A stretch of DNA of 64,000 nt from CAYGHE01 sp964349805 (lineage in GTDB: Bacteria > Patescibacteriota > Saccharimonadia > Saccharimonadales > Saccharimonadaceae). The translations under genes and the position numbers were made by a program. Location of the stretch: positions 31,409-95,408 of the forward strand of contig CAYGHE010000001.1 in the NCBI GenBank assembly GCA_964349805.1. Reading direction: 5' to 3'. Of this stretch, positions 17,895-26,653 are shown in pieces. The notes under the pieces are model-generated. The model saw only the letters and a program-made list of their open reading frames with translations, was not told the origin of the DNA and ran no database searches. Numbering within the stretch: position 1 is the stretch's first letter; every line of letters begins with the position of its first letter.

Positions 17895-18617
17895 TTATTC
17901 TATATCAACAGTAATTTCGGCGTTGCTGTGAACATTGACTACGTCGTCTAAATCATCCAGAGCATCCAAAAGCCTAATGAGTTTTTCGGCTGTCTCTTTG
18001 TCGTTTATCTCAATCGGCGTATTGGCTATATATTGCAACTCGGCGTCCTTTACTTCTAACCCAGATGAGATTATGAGTTCGCGAGTTTTATTGAGGTCTT
18101 TCTGGTCAGTATAAACCACAAGTTCACCGTCTTCTTCGTTAGCATCTTCGGCGCCTGCTTCTAGCACGATCAGTAGAGCATCTTCACCCACAGCGTCGAC
18201 AATTATTACGCCTTTTCTAGAGAACTGGAACATGACGCTACCAGAATCAGCGATGCGACCACCATTTTTCGTAAGAGCTGTTCGGACTTCAGGAAATGTA
18301 CGATTCTTGTTATCAGTAGCCGCTTCTATGATAATGCCTATTCCGCCAGGACCTACGCCTTCGTAAGTAATTTCTTCTAAAACCGCCGCGCTTTTATCGC
18401 TCACGCGATCAATTGCCCGCTGAATATTAGCATTTGGCATATTAACAGCCCTGGCCTTTTCAATCGCCAATGCTAGCGATGGATTCATTGAAGGATCGAT
18501 ACCAGTACGAGCAGCTAAGGCAATTTGGTTGCCTAATTTCGTGAAGACAGCACCGCGCTTGGCGTCGTTCGCACCTTTCTCGCGCTTAATCTTGGACCAT
18601 TTATTGTGACCTGACAT
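17895..18617 (-). CDS. YebC/PmpR family DNA-binding regulatory protein
   Basis: The 240-residue protein opens MSGHNKWSKIKREKGANDAKR, the family signature, and has the three-domain length. YebC proteins are reported as transcription factors and, more recently, as ribosome-associated helpers of difficult peptide stretches. A GGAGATGA ribosome binding site precedes the ATG, and a TATAAT lies further upstream, so it has a leader. Confidence 0.93.
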   Translation of the reverse strand: MSGHNKWSKIKREKGANDAKRGAVFTKLGNQIALAARTGIDPSMNPSLALAIEKARAVNMPNANIQRAIDRVSDKSAAVLEEITYEGVGPGGIGIIIEAATDNKNRTFPEVRTALTKNGGRIADSGSVMFQFSRKGVIIVDAVGEDALLIVLEAGAEDANEEDGELVVYTDQKDLNKTRELIISSGLEVKDAELQYIANTPIEINDKETAEKLIRLLDALDDLDDVVNVHSNAEITVDIE

Positions 18618-18698
18618 AGCTCATCTCCACTGGATTTTATATCATATTTATTCCATTATAACAGATACGACACTGTTTCTCTATGCTATACTGCCACT

Positions 18699-19292
18699 AT
18701 GTTGCCAGACATCCACCGCCTAATCGAGTTACAAAAAATGCTTGATAGTTTTAGCAGTATTGAGCGTATCGTACACCGTAAACATAAAGGCAAATTCAGG
18801 CTAGAGAATGATACAGAACACAGTTATAACCTAGCTATGACTGCTTGGTTTTTGGCCAAGTGGTTTCCCGAGCTAGATAAAGACCGCCTAATAAAATATG
18901 CTCTGGTTCATGATTTAGTAGAAGTGCATGCAGGCGACACTTATATATATGGTCCCGCCGATCATATAAATTCAAAGGCTAAGCGTGAAGCTAAAGCACT
19001 CAAAAAACTTAAAAAAGACTGGGCTGACTTTGTTGATATGGTTGATTCTCTTGAAGAGTACGAGTCTAGGGCAAACGCGGAGGCTAATTTCATATACGCC
19101 CTGGACAAGATTATGCCTGCGATGGCCATCTATATTAACGACGGCTTTTCTTTCAAGAAACATGAAGTTACCACCAAAATGTTTTATGATGCCAAAGTCG
19201 CTAAGGTGTCCTTATCACCAGAAATTTTACCGTATTTTGAACAACTGCACACATTACTCCTGGAGCATCCTGAGATTATTCAAAGAGCATAA
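18699..19292 (+). CDS. HD-domain phosphohydrolase, YfbR-like
   Basis: The 197-residue protein has the metal-binding pattern of YfbR-type 5'-deoxynucleotidases: EHSYNLA with the first His, ALVHDLVEVHAGD with the HD pair, and a later Asp in YALDKIMPA. It is likely to remove phosphate from nucleoside monophosphates. An extended -10 TGCTATACT ends 6 nt before the ATG. Its end lies 2 bp from the convergent comEC end. Confidence 0.82.
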   Translation: MLPDIHRLIELQKMLDSFSSIERIVHRKHKGKFRLENDTEHSYNLAMTAWFLAKWFPELDKDRLIKYALVHDLVEVHAGDTYIYGPADHINSKAKREAKALKKLKKDWADFVDMVDSLEEYESRANAEANFIYALDKIMPAMAIYINDGFSFKKHEVTTKMFYDAKVAKVSLSPEILPYFEQLHTLLLEHPEIIQRA

Positions 19293-19294
19293 TT

Positions 19295-20749
19295 TCATTC
19301 GACCAGATTAACCTCGCGCAATCTGTAACTTGTAGCATGGCTCAGGTAAATACAAATTACCGCCATGATGGCGTAGCAAATAATCAACCCAAACCATAAA
19401 ATATTTGTCTCAGTAATCGCCCATGATAAGTTAGCCGTGTAGTCAGCTACTTTAACCATGTATTTCAATAGCCAGGTCGCCGGTAAGCTTATAGTTTCAG
19501 CTACTAGCTGCGGTAGCAATAAACCAACAAGACCTGCCACGAACGTCAACAACATAGCTAGAGGAATCAACGGCAACACTAATATATTGGCTATAACCGC
19601 TACGTTAGAAAATTGACCGAAAGACATTGCTATAAGAGGAGCTGTGACTAATTGAGCTGATACTGTTTCGCCCAAAACTTGACGAATCGCTCCTGGTTTT
19701 TTATCTCCAAAAAAATATCTTTGCAATAGCGGGGCCAGTATCATAACACCCGAAAAAGCCGCGAACGAAAGTTGCCACCCCAAATCTCCCCATAAGTAAC
19801 TGGGGTTTATGATAACCGTGACGGCCGCCACTATAAGTATCAAAGCGATAGGATGAAAACGCCGACCATAATACCAGGCAGCGAGGCTCAGGCCAGCCAC
19901 TAATCCAGCTCGTGACATACTGGGGCTCATCCCAGTTACAGCGATAAACGACACAATCATAGTACCGGCAATAGCCGCCGATAAATATTTTGAAACTCTT
20001 GCGAACAAGCGACGGGTGAATCGTACTAAAATAGTCAGGTTGTATCCGCTAGCTACGACCACATGAGTTAAGCCAGCAATTCTTAGCGACTCATTTAAAT
20101 CTGGCGGCAAAGCGCGACGCTGACCAACTAAGTAACCGATTCCTAAGCTAGCTTCAGGCTCCGGTATGACTTTTCTTATTGAATCCGCAAACCAATCACG
20201 AATAGCCCGGGCAGTATCCCCGGGATTAGGACAAGTTATCTTATCTACCTGGCCCCTATACATCACGCCAGAAAAATTACCAAAACCTTCCGCTAACACA
20301 CCGTGAACTGTTATTATTTCTCCCCTTTTAACGTCGCCTGAAACAATAGTTATCCACAGATGCCCAGGTGTTTGTTCCTCATTGATGATTAGATCACCCA
20401 ACCGCAAAACAAGCTGTCCAGACGCTCCAATATCCGCGTCTTCTAAAACTTTACCTTGAACCGTTACCTCTTGATTATGAAATTTTTTGACATTAGATAG
20501 CTCTGTTGCAGCTGCAGTTCCGCGCCACAAACCAAGCAACACCCCGACAATAATCACGAAAGGTACTAAATAGACGCGTTGTCGACCCAACATAACAACG
20601 ATTAGTAAAAAGACCGGTACCAACAACCACGCTGACAAACCAAATGACCGTACTACGTATTGAGCCGAGAATACGCCTATCAAAATCCCCAGGCAAAATA
20701 AGGCGATAAGCCAAGACACATGCACTTTACGCCGCAATACCCGCCACAT
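19295..20749 (-). CDS. comEC: ComEC/Rec2 DNA-uptake channel, short form
   Basis: ComEC carries single-stranded DNA across the membrane during transformation. The 484-residue protein has N-terminal helices, a DUF4131-type OB segment (about 80-150) and then the Competence domain. That domain begins near residue 200 and includes HVVVASGYNLTIL and GMSPSMSRAGLVAGL. The C-terminal metallo-beta-lactamase domain found in long ComEC proteins is absent. The start is supported by TATAAT ending 7 nt upstream. Confidence 0.9.
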   Translation of the reverse strand: MWRVLRRKVHVSWLIALFCLGILIGVFSAQYVVRSFGLSAWLLVPVFLLIVVMLGRQRVYLVPFVIIVGVLLGLWRGTAAATELSNVKKFHNQEVTVQGKVLEDADIGASGQLVLRLGDLIINEEQTPGHLWITIVSGDVKRGEIITVHGVLAEGFGNFSGVMYRGQVDKITCPNPGDTARAIRDWFADSIRKVIPEPEASLGIGYLVGQRRALPPDLNESLRIAGLTHVVVASGYNLTILVRFTRRLFARVSKYLSAAIAGTMIVSFIAVTGMSPSMSRAGLVAGLSLAAWYYGRRFHPIALILIVAAVTVIINPSYLWGDLGWQLSFAAFSGVMILAPLLQRYFFGDKKPGAIRQVLGETVSAQLVTAPLIAMSFGQFSNVAVIANILVLPLIPLAMLLTFVAGLVGLLLPQLVAETISLPATWLLKYMVKVADYTANLSWAITETNILWFGLIICYAIMAVICIYLSHATSYRLREVNLVE

Positions 20750-20812
20750 GTCTCCAATTATATCAACTTATTTAAGCTAAATATAAGTTAATCTATACCC
20801 CACCCCTTATGT

Positions 20813-20833
20813 TTGCAAGGCCCGTCCTTGCAA
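20813..20833. repeat. Dispersed palindrome, copy A (half unit)
   Basis: TTGCAAGG-CCCGT-CCTTGCAA is an inverted repeat with 8-nt arms. The same core recurs at about 31043, 40019 and 42814. Here it lies between comEC and tRNA-Lys. Confidence 0.7.
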
Positions 20834-20847
20834 CAAACCATCCCACG

Positions 20848-20870
20848 AAAAAACACCGCAAAAGCGGTGT
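20848..20870 (-). terminator. Intrinsic terminator of tRNA-Lys
   Basis: On the minus strand ACACCGC/GCGGTGT arms around a TTTT loop are followed by a run of T. It lies 8 nt beyond the encoded CCA of the tRNA. Confidence 0.85.
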
Positions 20871-20877
20871 GTTATCG

Positions 20878-20954
20878 TGGAGGGTCCAGTGGGACTTGAA
20901 CCCACGACACCCTGCTTAAAAGGCAGGTGCTCTAACCAGCTGAGCTATGGACCC
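20878..20954 (-). tRNA. tRNA-Lys (anticodon TTT)
   Basis: The acceptor GGGTCCA pairs with TGGACCC, and the D arm is GCTC/GAGC. The anticodon stem CCTGC/GCAGG closes the loop CTTTTAA. The T stem is GTGGG/CCCAC. Discriminator T and CCA are encoded. Confidence 0.95.
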
Positions 20955-20990
20955 GTACTGGCGTATTCTACCACTTTATATCTGTTATCG

Positions 20991-21473
20991 TCAACGTCTG
21001 CGACGCTTATCGTTCATGCCTGCTGGTTTTGTAAAAAATAAGTCTAATACCGCCACACTAATTCCTGCCGCTATAATCGCCGAATTATTATCAGCTAGCC
21101 AATTGTACACCTCTGCGCCTATCCCTTGAGGTGCTAAAACATGACCTATTGGTTCTACCAAGAATGCCAAGGCCAGTACCGTAAACAAGATAGCCCCTGT
21201 CACACGACTAATCAATCCTTTATATACATATCCATGAAACATCAGCACGCCAGCTGGCAATAAAACTAGCGCAGACAGGGTTATCGCTGAAGTAAGCGGT
21301 CCCGGAGGCGCGCCCAGCCCATTAACTAACAGCCCGATATTATATCCCCAGATATCACTGAGTAAAAACCCGGCAGCTAACGCCAGACCTAAAAGCCCGA
21401 AACGCCGTTTTGCCACAAAAGCCGCCACGAAAAGAGCTACGGCTATAGCTACATAAACAATAATTACTTCCAC
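20991..21473 (-). CDS. Small polytopic membrane protein of unknown function
   Basis: The 160-residue protein is almost entirely hydrophobic, with about five membrane segments and a basic tail ending KRRRR. No family was recognised. Its start overlaps the stop of the DUF192 gene by one base, so the two are translationally coupled and probably cooperate at the membrane. Confidence 0.75.
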   Translation of the reverse strand: MEVIIVYVAIAVALFVAAFVAKRRFGLLGLALAAGFLLSDIWGYNIGLLVNGLGAPPGPLTSAITLSALVLLPAGVLMFHGYVYKGLISRVTGAILFTVLALAFLVEPIGHVLAPQGIGAEVYNWLADNNSAIIAAGISVAVLDLFFTKPAGMNDKRRRR

Positions 21474-21946
21474 TACTCTACGCCTCCTTCTTTCATCTCA
21501 AATATTGCCACGCTGTTGCGATTAATGGACTTTCTATCAACTGTCCCGGCGGATAACTCTATGACGTATTGAGCGGGTACCGATGGTTCAAAAGTGCCAG
21601 AATCAGGCGAAGCATTCTTGACTATATGAACGACCTTTTTATTCTTGTCGAGCCAAACTATATCAAGATCTATTTCCATACCATTCATGGTGATAGCCCA
21701 TCTATCTTCTTTGTCAAAAACCATTATTAACGCCTGATCCGAAGCTAGCCCAGATTGCCCAAGGAGACCTTTGCTTCTATCGCTTGATGTTTTAGCGATG
21801 GTAGCGCGAAAAATACCATCCCCTAACCACAAATTAGTTTTAGGATATAAAAGGTTGGGCAGTATAACCGCTACCGCCGCTGCAGCCACAATTAAAAGCA
21901 CTCCGCCAATAATCAACTTAGGGGCCAAGCTTTTACGCGTACTCAT
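21473..21946 (-). CDS. DUF192 family membrane-anchored protein
   Basis: The 157-residue protein has one N-terminal membrane helix (about 10-32) and a DUF192 domain. Family features include ARTxxERxxGLxG-like sequence (TSSDRSKGLLGQSGL) and the later WLDKNKKVVHI and YVIELSAG. DUF192 proteins are small extracytoplasmic beta-proteins of unknown activity. An AAAGGA ribosome binding site and an upstream TATAAT give it a leader. Confidence 0.85.
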   Translation of the reverse strand: MSTRKSLAPKLIIGGVLLIVAAAAVAVILPNLLYPKTNLWLGDGIFRATIAKTSSDRSKGLLGQSGLASDQALIMVFDKEDRWAITMNGMEIDLDIVWLDKNKKVVHIVKNASPDSGTFEPSVPAQYVIELSAGTVDRKSINRNSVAIFEMKEGGVE

Positions 21947-22012
21947 AGCAAAGGCATCCTTTTAGTACCATAAGCACATTATAGCAACTAATTACTTCTC
22001 GTGGTTGCTAAT

Positions 22013-23305
22013 CTAAGAGCCGACTCTGATTTTCACAGCTTGTTCTAGGCGCCGTATGTCCGCCAGTAATTTAGGCCTGCTAGGATTAAACAAAGTTATG
22101 GTGAAAACGGGATCATCTCCATTACGTGCAAAATCGCACATGTCGCCTATTTTCTTATTCACGGAAATACTTGAGAAAGATTCTAGCTTACGAATTTTAT
22201 TAATACCCTGCAGACTCTTGAGGCGTCCTTTTTTGCGTGGGTAAAACTGCATTACTGACGTGTAACCTTTGGCTTTTTTGCTCAAGATAGGCTTTCTAGG
22301 AATCCTAATCAAGATATCGTTCAAAGAGTGGTCAAAACCGTAAGACAGCGCGTACATATCATGTCGGAAACCTCCTATGCGTGGTCCCAACTCTATAATC
22401 TTCCACCCATCTTCTGTCTTCATAAGCTCTATGTGACAACTGGTACTTCGAAGGTTGAGCGCCTCTATTGCTTTGTCGGCTGCTCTTTGGGCAGCTTCAA
22501 CCTTATGGGGTTTTAATAGCACAGGAGTTATACGCATGTACCCGAAAAAGTCATCAAAGCCAATTGAACGACCCGTTTTGACGTGTACTAGCGGGGTGTA
22601 ATAAGAGACGCCGCGCTGATTCACGTATGCATCAATAGAGAACATTGCGCCCTCCATGAATTCTTCAACAAGAATTTGCGGTTCGCCTCGGCCCTTTTTC
22701 TCTTTATAGATACGGTTTATTTTACGAACCATATTTTTAAGATTAGCCTCTAGTTCTTCTCGGTGATAACAAATAGTAACCAACAAGCTGGCAGCCAATC
22801 CCGCAGGTTTAAGCATGAGAGGAAACCCTATATTCTTTTCTATTTTATCTAGAGTTTCTGGCGCAGCATCGTGCACCACCGTAAATTTAGGCGAGATACT
22901 TCTATCGTAACCTCTTAACAATTGTCTCATCCGTATCTTGTCTGTTGTCCAATCAAGCGAAAGCTCGGTAGGAGTATTAATGTACGGCACGTGAGGGACG
23001 ACTTTTCTAAGCAAAGGAACCTTGTTCTCTGCCCTGCAGGTCATAGCTAGCAAGCGAGACTTGAAAGGAAGAAGGGCTTTTTGCAAAGTTAATGGTGTCG
23101 AAAAGTCGCAATCAACAATAACAGCCTTGTTGTCATTAGCTAAACTAGCTCTAGCATGAGGGTCTTTAATATCAAGCAGTACGCAAGCAATAATCTTCTT
23201 ATTAAGAATTTTTTCTAAGCGCCCAAGGGCTATTTTTTGGGAATCTAAGTAACTCCCCACAAAGAGGATCATGTCGCGTTCTTTTGCTTCATCAAATACT
23301 GACAT
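22013..23305 (-). CDS. ATP-grasp family carboxylate-amine ligase
   Basis: The ATG at 23305 (430 residues) lies 6 nt after a TATATT box and is preferred over one 45 nt earlier. A pre-ATP-grasp domain (about 1-110) is followed by nucleotide-binding segments FPLMLKPAGLAASLLV and ILVEEFMEGAMFSIDAYV. The Mg-binding end is IELGPRIGGFRHD. The order fits biotin carboxylase/carnosine-synthase-like ATP-grasp ligases. The amide bond it makes is unknown. A second ATP-grasp gene lies immediately upstream on the same strand. Confidence 0.8.
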   Translation of the reverse strand: MSVFDEAKERDMILFVGSYLDSQKIALGRLEKILNKKIIACVLLDIKDPHARASLANDNKAVIVDCDFSTPLTLQKALLPFKSRLLAMTCRAENKVPLLRKVVPHVPYINTPTELSLDWTTDKIRMRQLLRGYDRSISPKFTVVHDAAPETLDKIEKNIGFPLMLKPAGLAASLLVTICYHREELEANLKNMVRKINRIYKEKKGRGEPQILVEEFMEGAMFSIDAYVNQRGVSYYTPLVHVKTGRSIGFDDFFGYMRITPVLLKPHKVEAAQRAADKAIEALNLRSTSCHIELMKTEDGWKIIELGPRIGGFRHDMYALSYGFDHSLNDILIRIPRKPILSKKAKGYTSVMQFYPRKKGRLKSLQGINKIRKLESFSSISVNKKIGDMCDFARNGDDPVFTITLFNPSRPKLLADIRRLEQAVKIRVGS

Positions 23306-23426
23306 ACTACTAATATAATCCTTATGCTTATAATAACAACCAAAAAGCATTGTTATAATTTAACCCTATGATATTATCATTTTTTGTCTATTTAGTCAAT
23401 AGTAAAAACGGTACTAATTAATCTTT

Positions 23427-24443
23427 CTAAAGTGTAGAGAGATAGTCCATGAATGCTTTTGTTGCCCCCCGATTACCCTTGCCGTGAGTTGGCGTATCAT
23501 GCATCGTTAAAAGTGGAGACTTGTTAACTTCTGTAATAGCGGGCGCTAGCTCTTCCTCTGTTAGTTCGGGACTCGGAACCTGAGCAATCATAAAATCTAC
23601 ACCAGCAACCGATAGCTCACATGCGCGCGATACTTGCTCGGCACTTTCTATAAGCCAGGCTGGAATATCATCAGTCACGTCGACAGTTTCCCCGCCAGCA
23701 CCGTAATTAGCAACACCCATAACCCTTACCTCCTGTCCTTCAGGTGCGATATCGTGAATCTGATCTTTTAGGTATGCACGGGCCTTTTCAACGTCAATCT
23801 TTGTTAATTCTGCCCGATATGCAGCCCCCCGCCGCTCAGTAGCGTTTTCTCGTTCAATAAGTTGCTCGATTGTATGTTCGCCATCGCCAAAAACACGTGC
23901 TGGAATACGCCAAATTGCACCGATAAACTTATAACCAACGTACAGCATGCGAAGATCGCAAATTGTTTCATGATTATACTGCTCTTGAACAATTACGGTT
24001 TTGCTTTCCTTGCTAGCCTCTCTCGCCACACTTAGTGCTCGATGAAGCGAATTTTCGTCATGGACATCAATCGTAATCCCGTTGCCGTGCGAACCATCGA
24101 CAGGCTTGACTACAACCCTACCTTTACTCGCCATGAATTGTTTAGCCTCATCAAGATCGTTATCGTCAGTAATCGTTACCAGGTCAAGCATGGGGAACCC
24201 CTTGTCTTGAAGTACCTCGTAGGTTAGTAGTTTATCGTTAGCGGCTTTAGCGGCCGCATAACTAGTGTCTGGAGGAACTGAACCGAACACGTGCATACGC
24301 TTTCCGTCATCACGCGTAAAAATACGGTGTGAGTGATTTGCCTGAAAGACTTCGACTTTCCAACCTCTTAAAAGTGCCTCTTCTCGAATACTCTTTAGAG
24401 ATTGGCCAAGACTATCAATGTCCATTGTCATTAAATCAATCAT
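23427..24443 (-). CDS. ATP-grasp ligase related to cyanophycin synthetase/glutathione synthetase
   Basis: The 338-residue protein has the ATP-grasp core: GRVVVKPVDGSHGNGITIDV, the lid IVQEQY, and IWRIPARVFGDGEHTIEQLI. The last is close to the cyanophycin synthetase and GshF ATP-grasp region. The metal-binding end is EVNKSPLL. It lacks the Mur-ligase half of cyanophycin synthetase. A ribosome binding site (GAGGAA) precedes the ATG. Substrate unknown; its neighbour is another ATP-grasp gene. Confidence 0.8.
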   Translation of the reverse strand: MIDLMTMDIDSLGQSLKSIREEALLRGWKVEVFQANHSHRIFTRDDGKRMHVFGSVPPDTSYAAAKAANDKLLTYEVLQDKGFPMLDLVTITDDNDLDEAKQFMASKGRVVVKPVDGSHGNGITIDVHDENSLHRALSVAREASKESKTVIVQEQYNHETICDLRMLYVGYKFIGAIWRIPARVFGDGEHTIEQLIERENATERRGAAYRAELTKIDVEKARAYLKDQIHDIAPEGQEVRVMGVANYGAGGETVDVTDDIPAWLIESAEQVSRACELSVAGVDFMIAQVPSPELTEEELAPAITEVNKSPLLTMHDTPTHGKGNRGATKAFMDYLSTL

Positions 24444-24534
24444 TAAAAAAGGTTCCTCATGTCGTGCATACCTCTATTGTAACAACCCCGAGAGACATTA
24501 GCTACCTAGGTGCCCACTGATAACAGACTGCGGC

Positions 24535-25614
24535 CTAGAAGGATTCGAGGATTTCCCTTTGTTTCTTATTCAATTTTGTTGGGATATCTACGACCACGCT
24601 TACGATGTGTGGGCCGCGGCCTGATCCACGCAAGTGTGGAACGCCGTGGTTCGATAGTTTAAAATCAGTACCGCTTTGGGTGCCAGCTGGCACTTTCATA
24701 CGAACCTTGCCATCCACCGTTTCGACATCTATTTCAGTTCCTAGAGCTGCATCTACCATGCCAATATGCTCTTCAGAAAGAATAATATCGCCTTCTCGAG
24801 TGAATTTTTTGTGAGCTTTGACTCGAATATGAACGTATAGGTCGCCCTTTTCACCCTTACTAATGGCCTCACCATGGCCAGAAAGCCGAATTGTTGCGCC
24901 GTCATCAATACCCGCCGGGATTTTGATGTTGATTGAACGTCGGCGACGTTCGGTACCTTTACCACGGCACACCGAGCAGACTTTTTCCGGTACTTTACCG
25001 CTGCCACCGCAGGTTTCACAGGTAACAGCCTGTTGAATAGGACCAAAAATACTATTTATTACCTTGGTCTTTTGCCCTGCGCCCTTGCAATCCGGGCAGG
25101 TTTTCATCTCGTAACCAGGCTCAACAGTCGTGCCCTTACAGTGAGAGCATTCGTTATCGAGCTCTAATTCTATGTTTTGTTCAACTCCAAAAACTGCTTC
25201 TTCAAACGAGAGTTGCAAGCTTACTTCTACGTCACGACCGCGACGTGGTGAACGCGAATGCCCAGAAGACCCGCCAAAGAACTGGCTAAAAATATCTCCT
25301 AAGCCTCCGTCGCCAAAATCGAAATGTATGTTTTGACCGTTGAAACCGCCTCCGAAACCAGCAAATGGATCGCCTCCATATCCGCCGCCACCGTTTCCGC
25401 CTACGCCAGCGTGGCCGAATTGATCATAACGTTGGCGTTTTTGGGCATCTTTAAGAACTTCGTAGGCTTCGCCTATTTCTTTAAATTTAGCCTCATCGCC
25501 GCCTTCTTTGTCGGGATGATGTTTGACGGCTAATTTACGGTAAGCTTTTTTAATTTCATCCGCTGAAGCGTTCTTGGAGACTCCTAGGATTTCATAATAA
25601 TCACGTTTAGTCAT
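24535..25614 (-). CDS. dnaJ: Chaperone DnaJ
   Basis: This co-chaperone stimulates DnaK. The start is MTKRDYYEILGVS at 25614; an upstream frame extension would overlap the CIRCE region. The 359 residues have a J domain with HPD, a Gly-rich linker and four CxxCxGxG zinc repeats (about 138-205). A TACAAT box ends 8 nt before the ATG, and a CIRCE operator (25634-25660) lies in the -35 zone. Confidence 0.97.
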   Translation of the reverse strand: MTKRDYYEILGVSKNASADEIKKAYRKLAVKHHPDKEGGDEAKFKEIGEAYEVLKDAQKRQRYDQFGHAGVGGNGGGGYGGDPFAGFGGGFNGQNIHFDFGDGGLGDIFSQFFGGSSGHSRSPRRGRDVEVSLQLSFEEAVFGVEQNIELELDNECSHCKGTTVEPGYEMKTCPDCKGAGQKTKVINSIFGPIQQAVTCETCGGSGKVPEKVCSVCRGKGTERRRRSINIKIPAGIDDGATIRLSGHGEAISKGEKGDLYVHIRVKAHKKFTREGDIILSEEHIGMVDAALGTEIDVETVDGKVRMKVPAGTQSGTDFKLSNHGVPHLRGSGRGPHIVSVVVDIPTKLNKKQREILESF

Positions 25615-25633
25615 CAGTAGATATTGTACGCAA

Positions 25634-25660
25634 CTAGCACTCAAAACTCAAGAGTGCCAA
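25634..25660. promoter_or_regulatory. CIRCE operator between dnaJ and a divergent membrane-protein gene
   Basis: CTAGCACTC-N9-GAGTGCCAA matches the HrcA operator (consensus TTAGCACTC-N9-GAGTGCTAA) at 16 of 18 arm positions. It covers the -35 region of both dnaJ (leftward) and the gene at 25679 (rightward). Confidence 0.9.
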
Positions 25661-25678
25661 GCAGGGTATAATGGTCGC

Positions 25679-26338
25679 ATGGATGAAGCTGCGATAGTTA
25701 TTATTATCTTGCGTTTGCTGATACCGCTTCTGATACTCCGCTTTCCTATAACCGGTATCGGCTTGGCTATGCTGTTAGATTGGCAGGATCACACTTATCT
25801 TGGCCAATACGAAAGCTACCAGGTTATCGATAAATGGCTCGATTTATATTATCTATCTATCTGCGCTTACGTTGCGTTGTCTTGGAAAGACGCAATATCT
25901 CGTCGTCTAGCAATTGGTCTATTTTGGTATCGGCTTATCGGGGTTATAGCCATAACAATCATCAACCTCGAGTGGGTGTTGATTTTATTCCCGAACATGT
26001 TTGAAGCGTTCTTTATTTTCTATATCCTTTATGCCCAACTCAGCAAATCTCCCAAGCTATTTAATACTTGGAAATCTATAACACCAGTTATGATAGTTTT
26101 GCTAATACCAAAAATGGCCCAAGAATACGTATTGCATATTCACCTGCCGTATCCTAACTTAACACCCGAATGGGCGGCACGAATAATCGAGCTCCCGCAA
26201 ATATTAACCTTAGCTCCGCTAGTTCTTTTACCAGTGAGCGTACTGATTGTGTATGTAATTTCAGCGCGTAAAAAGTTGGATTTAACTAAACAGTTTTCCG
26301 ACTACCCCGCAGGGCCTTCCAAATCCAAAGTAGTATAA
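25679..26338 (+). CDS. Polytopic membrane protein, possibly HrcA-controlled
   Basis: The 219-residue protein has about six membrane segments and no recognised domain. Conserved-looking polar residues occur in LLDWQDHTYLGQYESYQ and in YVLHIHLPYPNLTPEW. A TATAAT (25667-25672) lies 6 nt before the ATG, with CIRCE just upstream, so heat-shock control is likely. Its last 53 bp overlap the convergent GlsB-like gene. Confidence 0.75.
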   Translation: MDEAAIVIIILRLLIPLLILRFPITGIGLAMLLDWQDHTYLGQYESYQVIDKWLDLYYLSICAYVALSWKDAISRRLAIGLFWYRLIGVIAITIINLEWVLILFPNMFEAFFIFYILYAQLSKSPKLFNTWKSITPVMIVLLIPKMAQEYVLHIHLPYPNLTPEWAARIIELPQILTLAPLVLLPVSVLIVYVISARKKLDLTKQFSDYPAGPSKSKVV

Positions 26339-26549
26339 CTGCACCGATTAGAGCGATAACAAAGCTCCATAGGTTGAAGCCCGTTACACCATCTATACCA
26401 AAGAAGCTAGCTAGGAAACCTCCTAACAGCCCCCCTATGATTCCTACTACTATATTACCTAGTAATCCCTGTTGCTCGTTGGTACCGGCAATCATTGATG
26501 CGACCCAACCGGCGAGTCCGCCAAGTATTATCCATCCTAATATTCCCAT
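26286..26549 (-). CDS. GlsB/YeaQ/YmgE family stress-response membrane protein
   Basis: This 87-residue protein with three Gly-rich membrane helices is typical of the transglycosylase-associated (YeaQ/GlsB) family. It opens MGILGWIILGGLAGWVAS and contains GxxGNIVVGIIGGLLGG. The biochemical role is not known; members respond to general stress. It has a full AAAGGAGGT ribosome binding site and a TATAAT at 26581-26586. Confidence 0.88.
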   Translation of the reverse strand: MGILGWIILGGLAGWVASMIAGTNEQQGLLGNIVVGIIGGLLGGFLASFFGIDGVTGFNLWSFVIALIGAVILLWIWKALRGSRKTV

Positions 26550-26653
26550 TACTACCTCCTTTACTTAGGTTGTACTTACCATTATACCGCATTAACGCTT
26601 ATGGTAAACACCTTAGGGAGGTGACTTTAGTCACTAGTTATGAGAATTACCGC

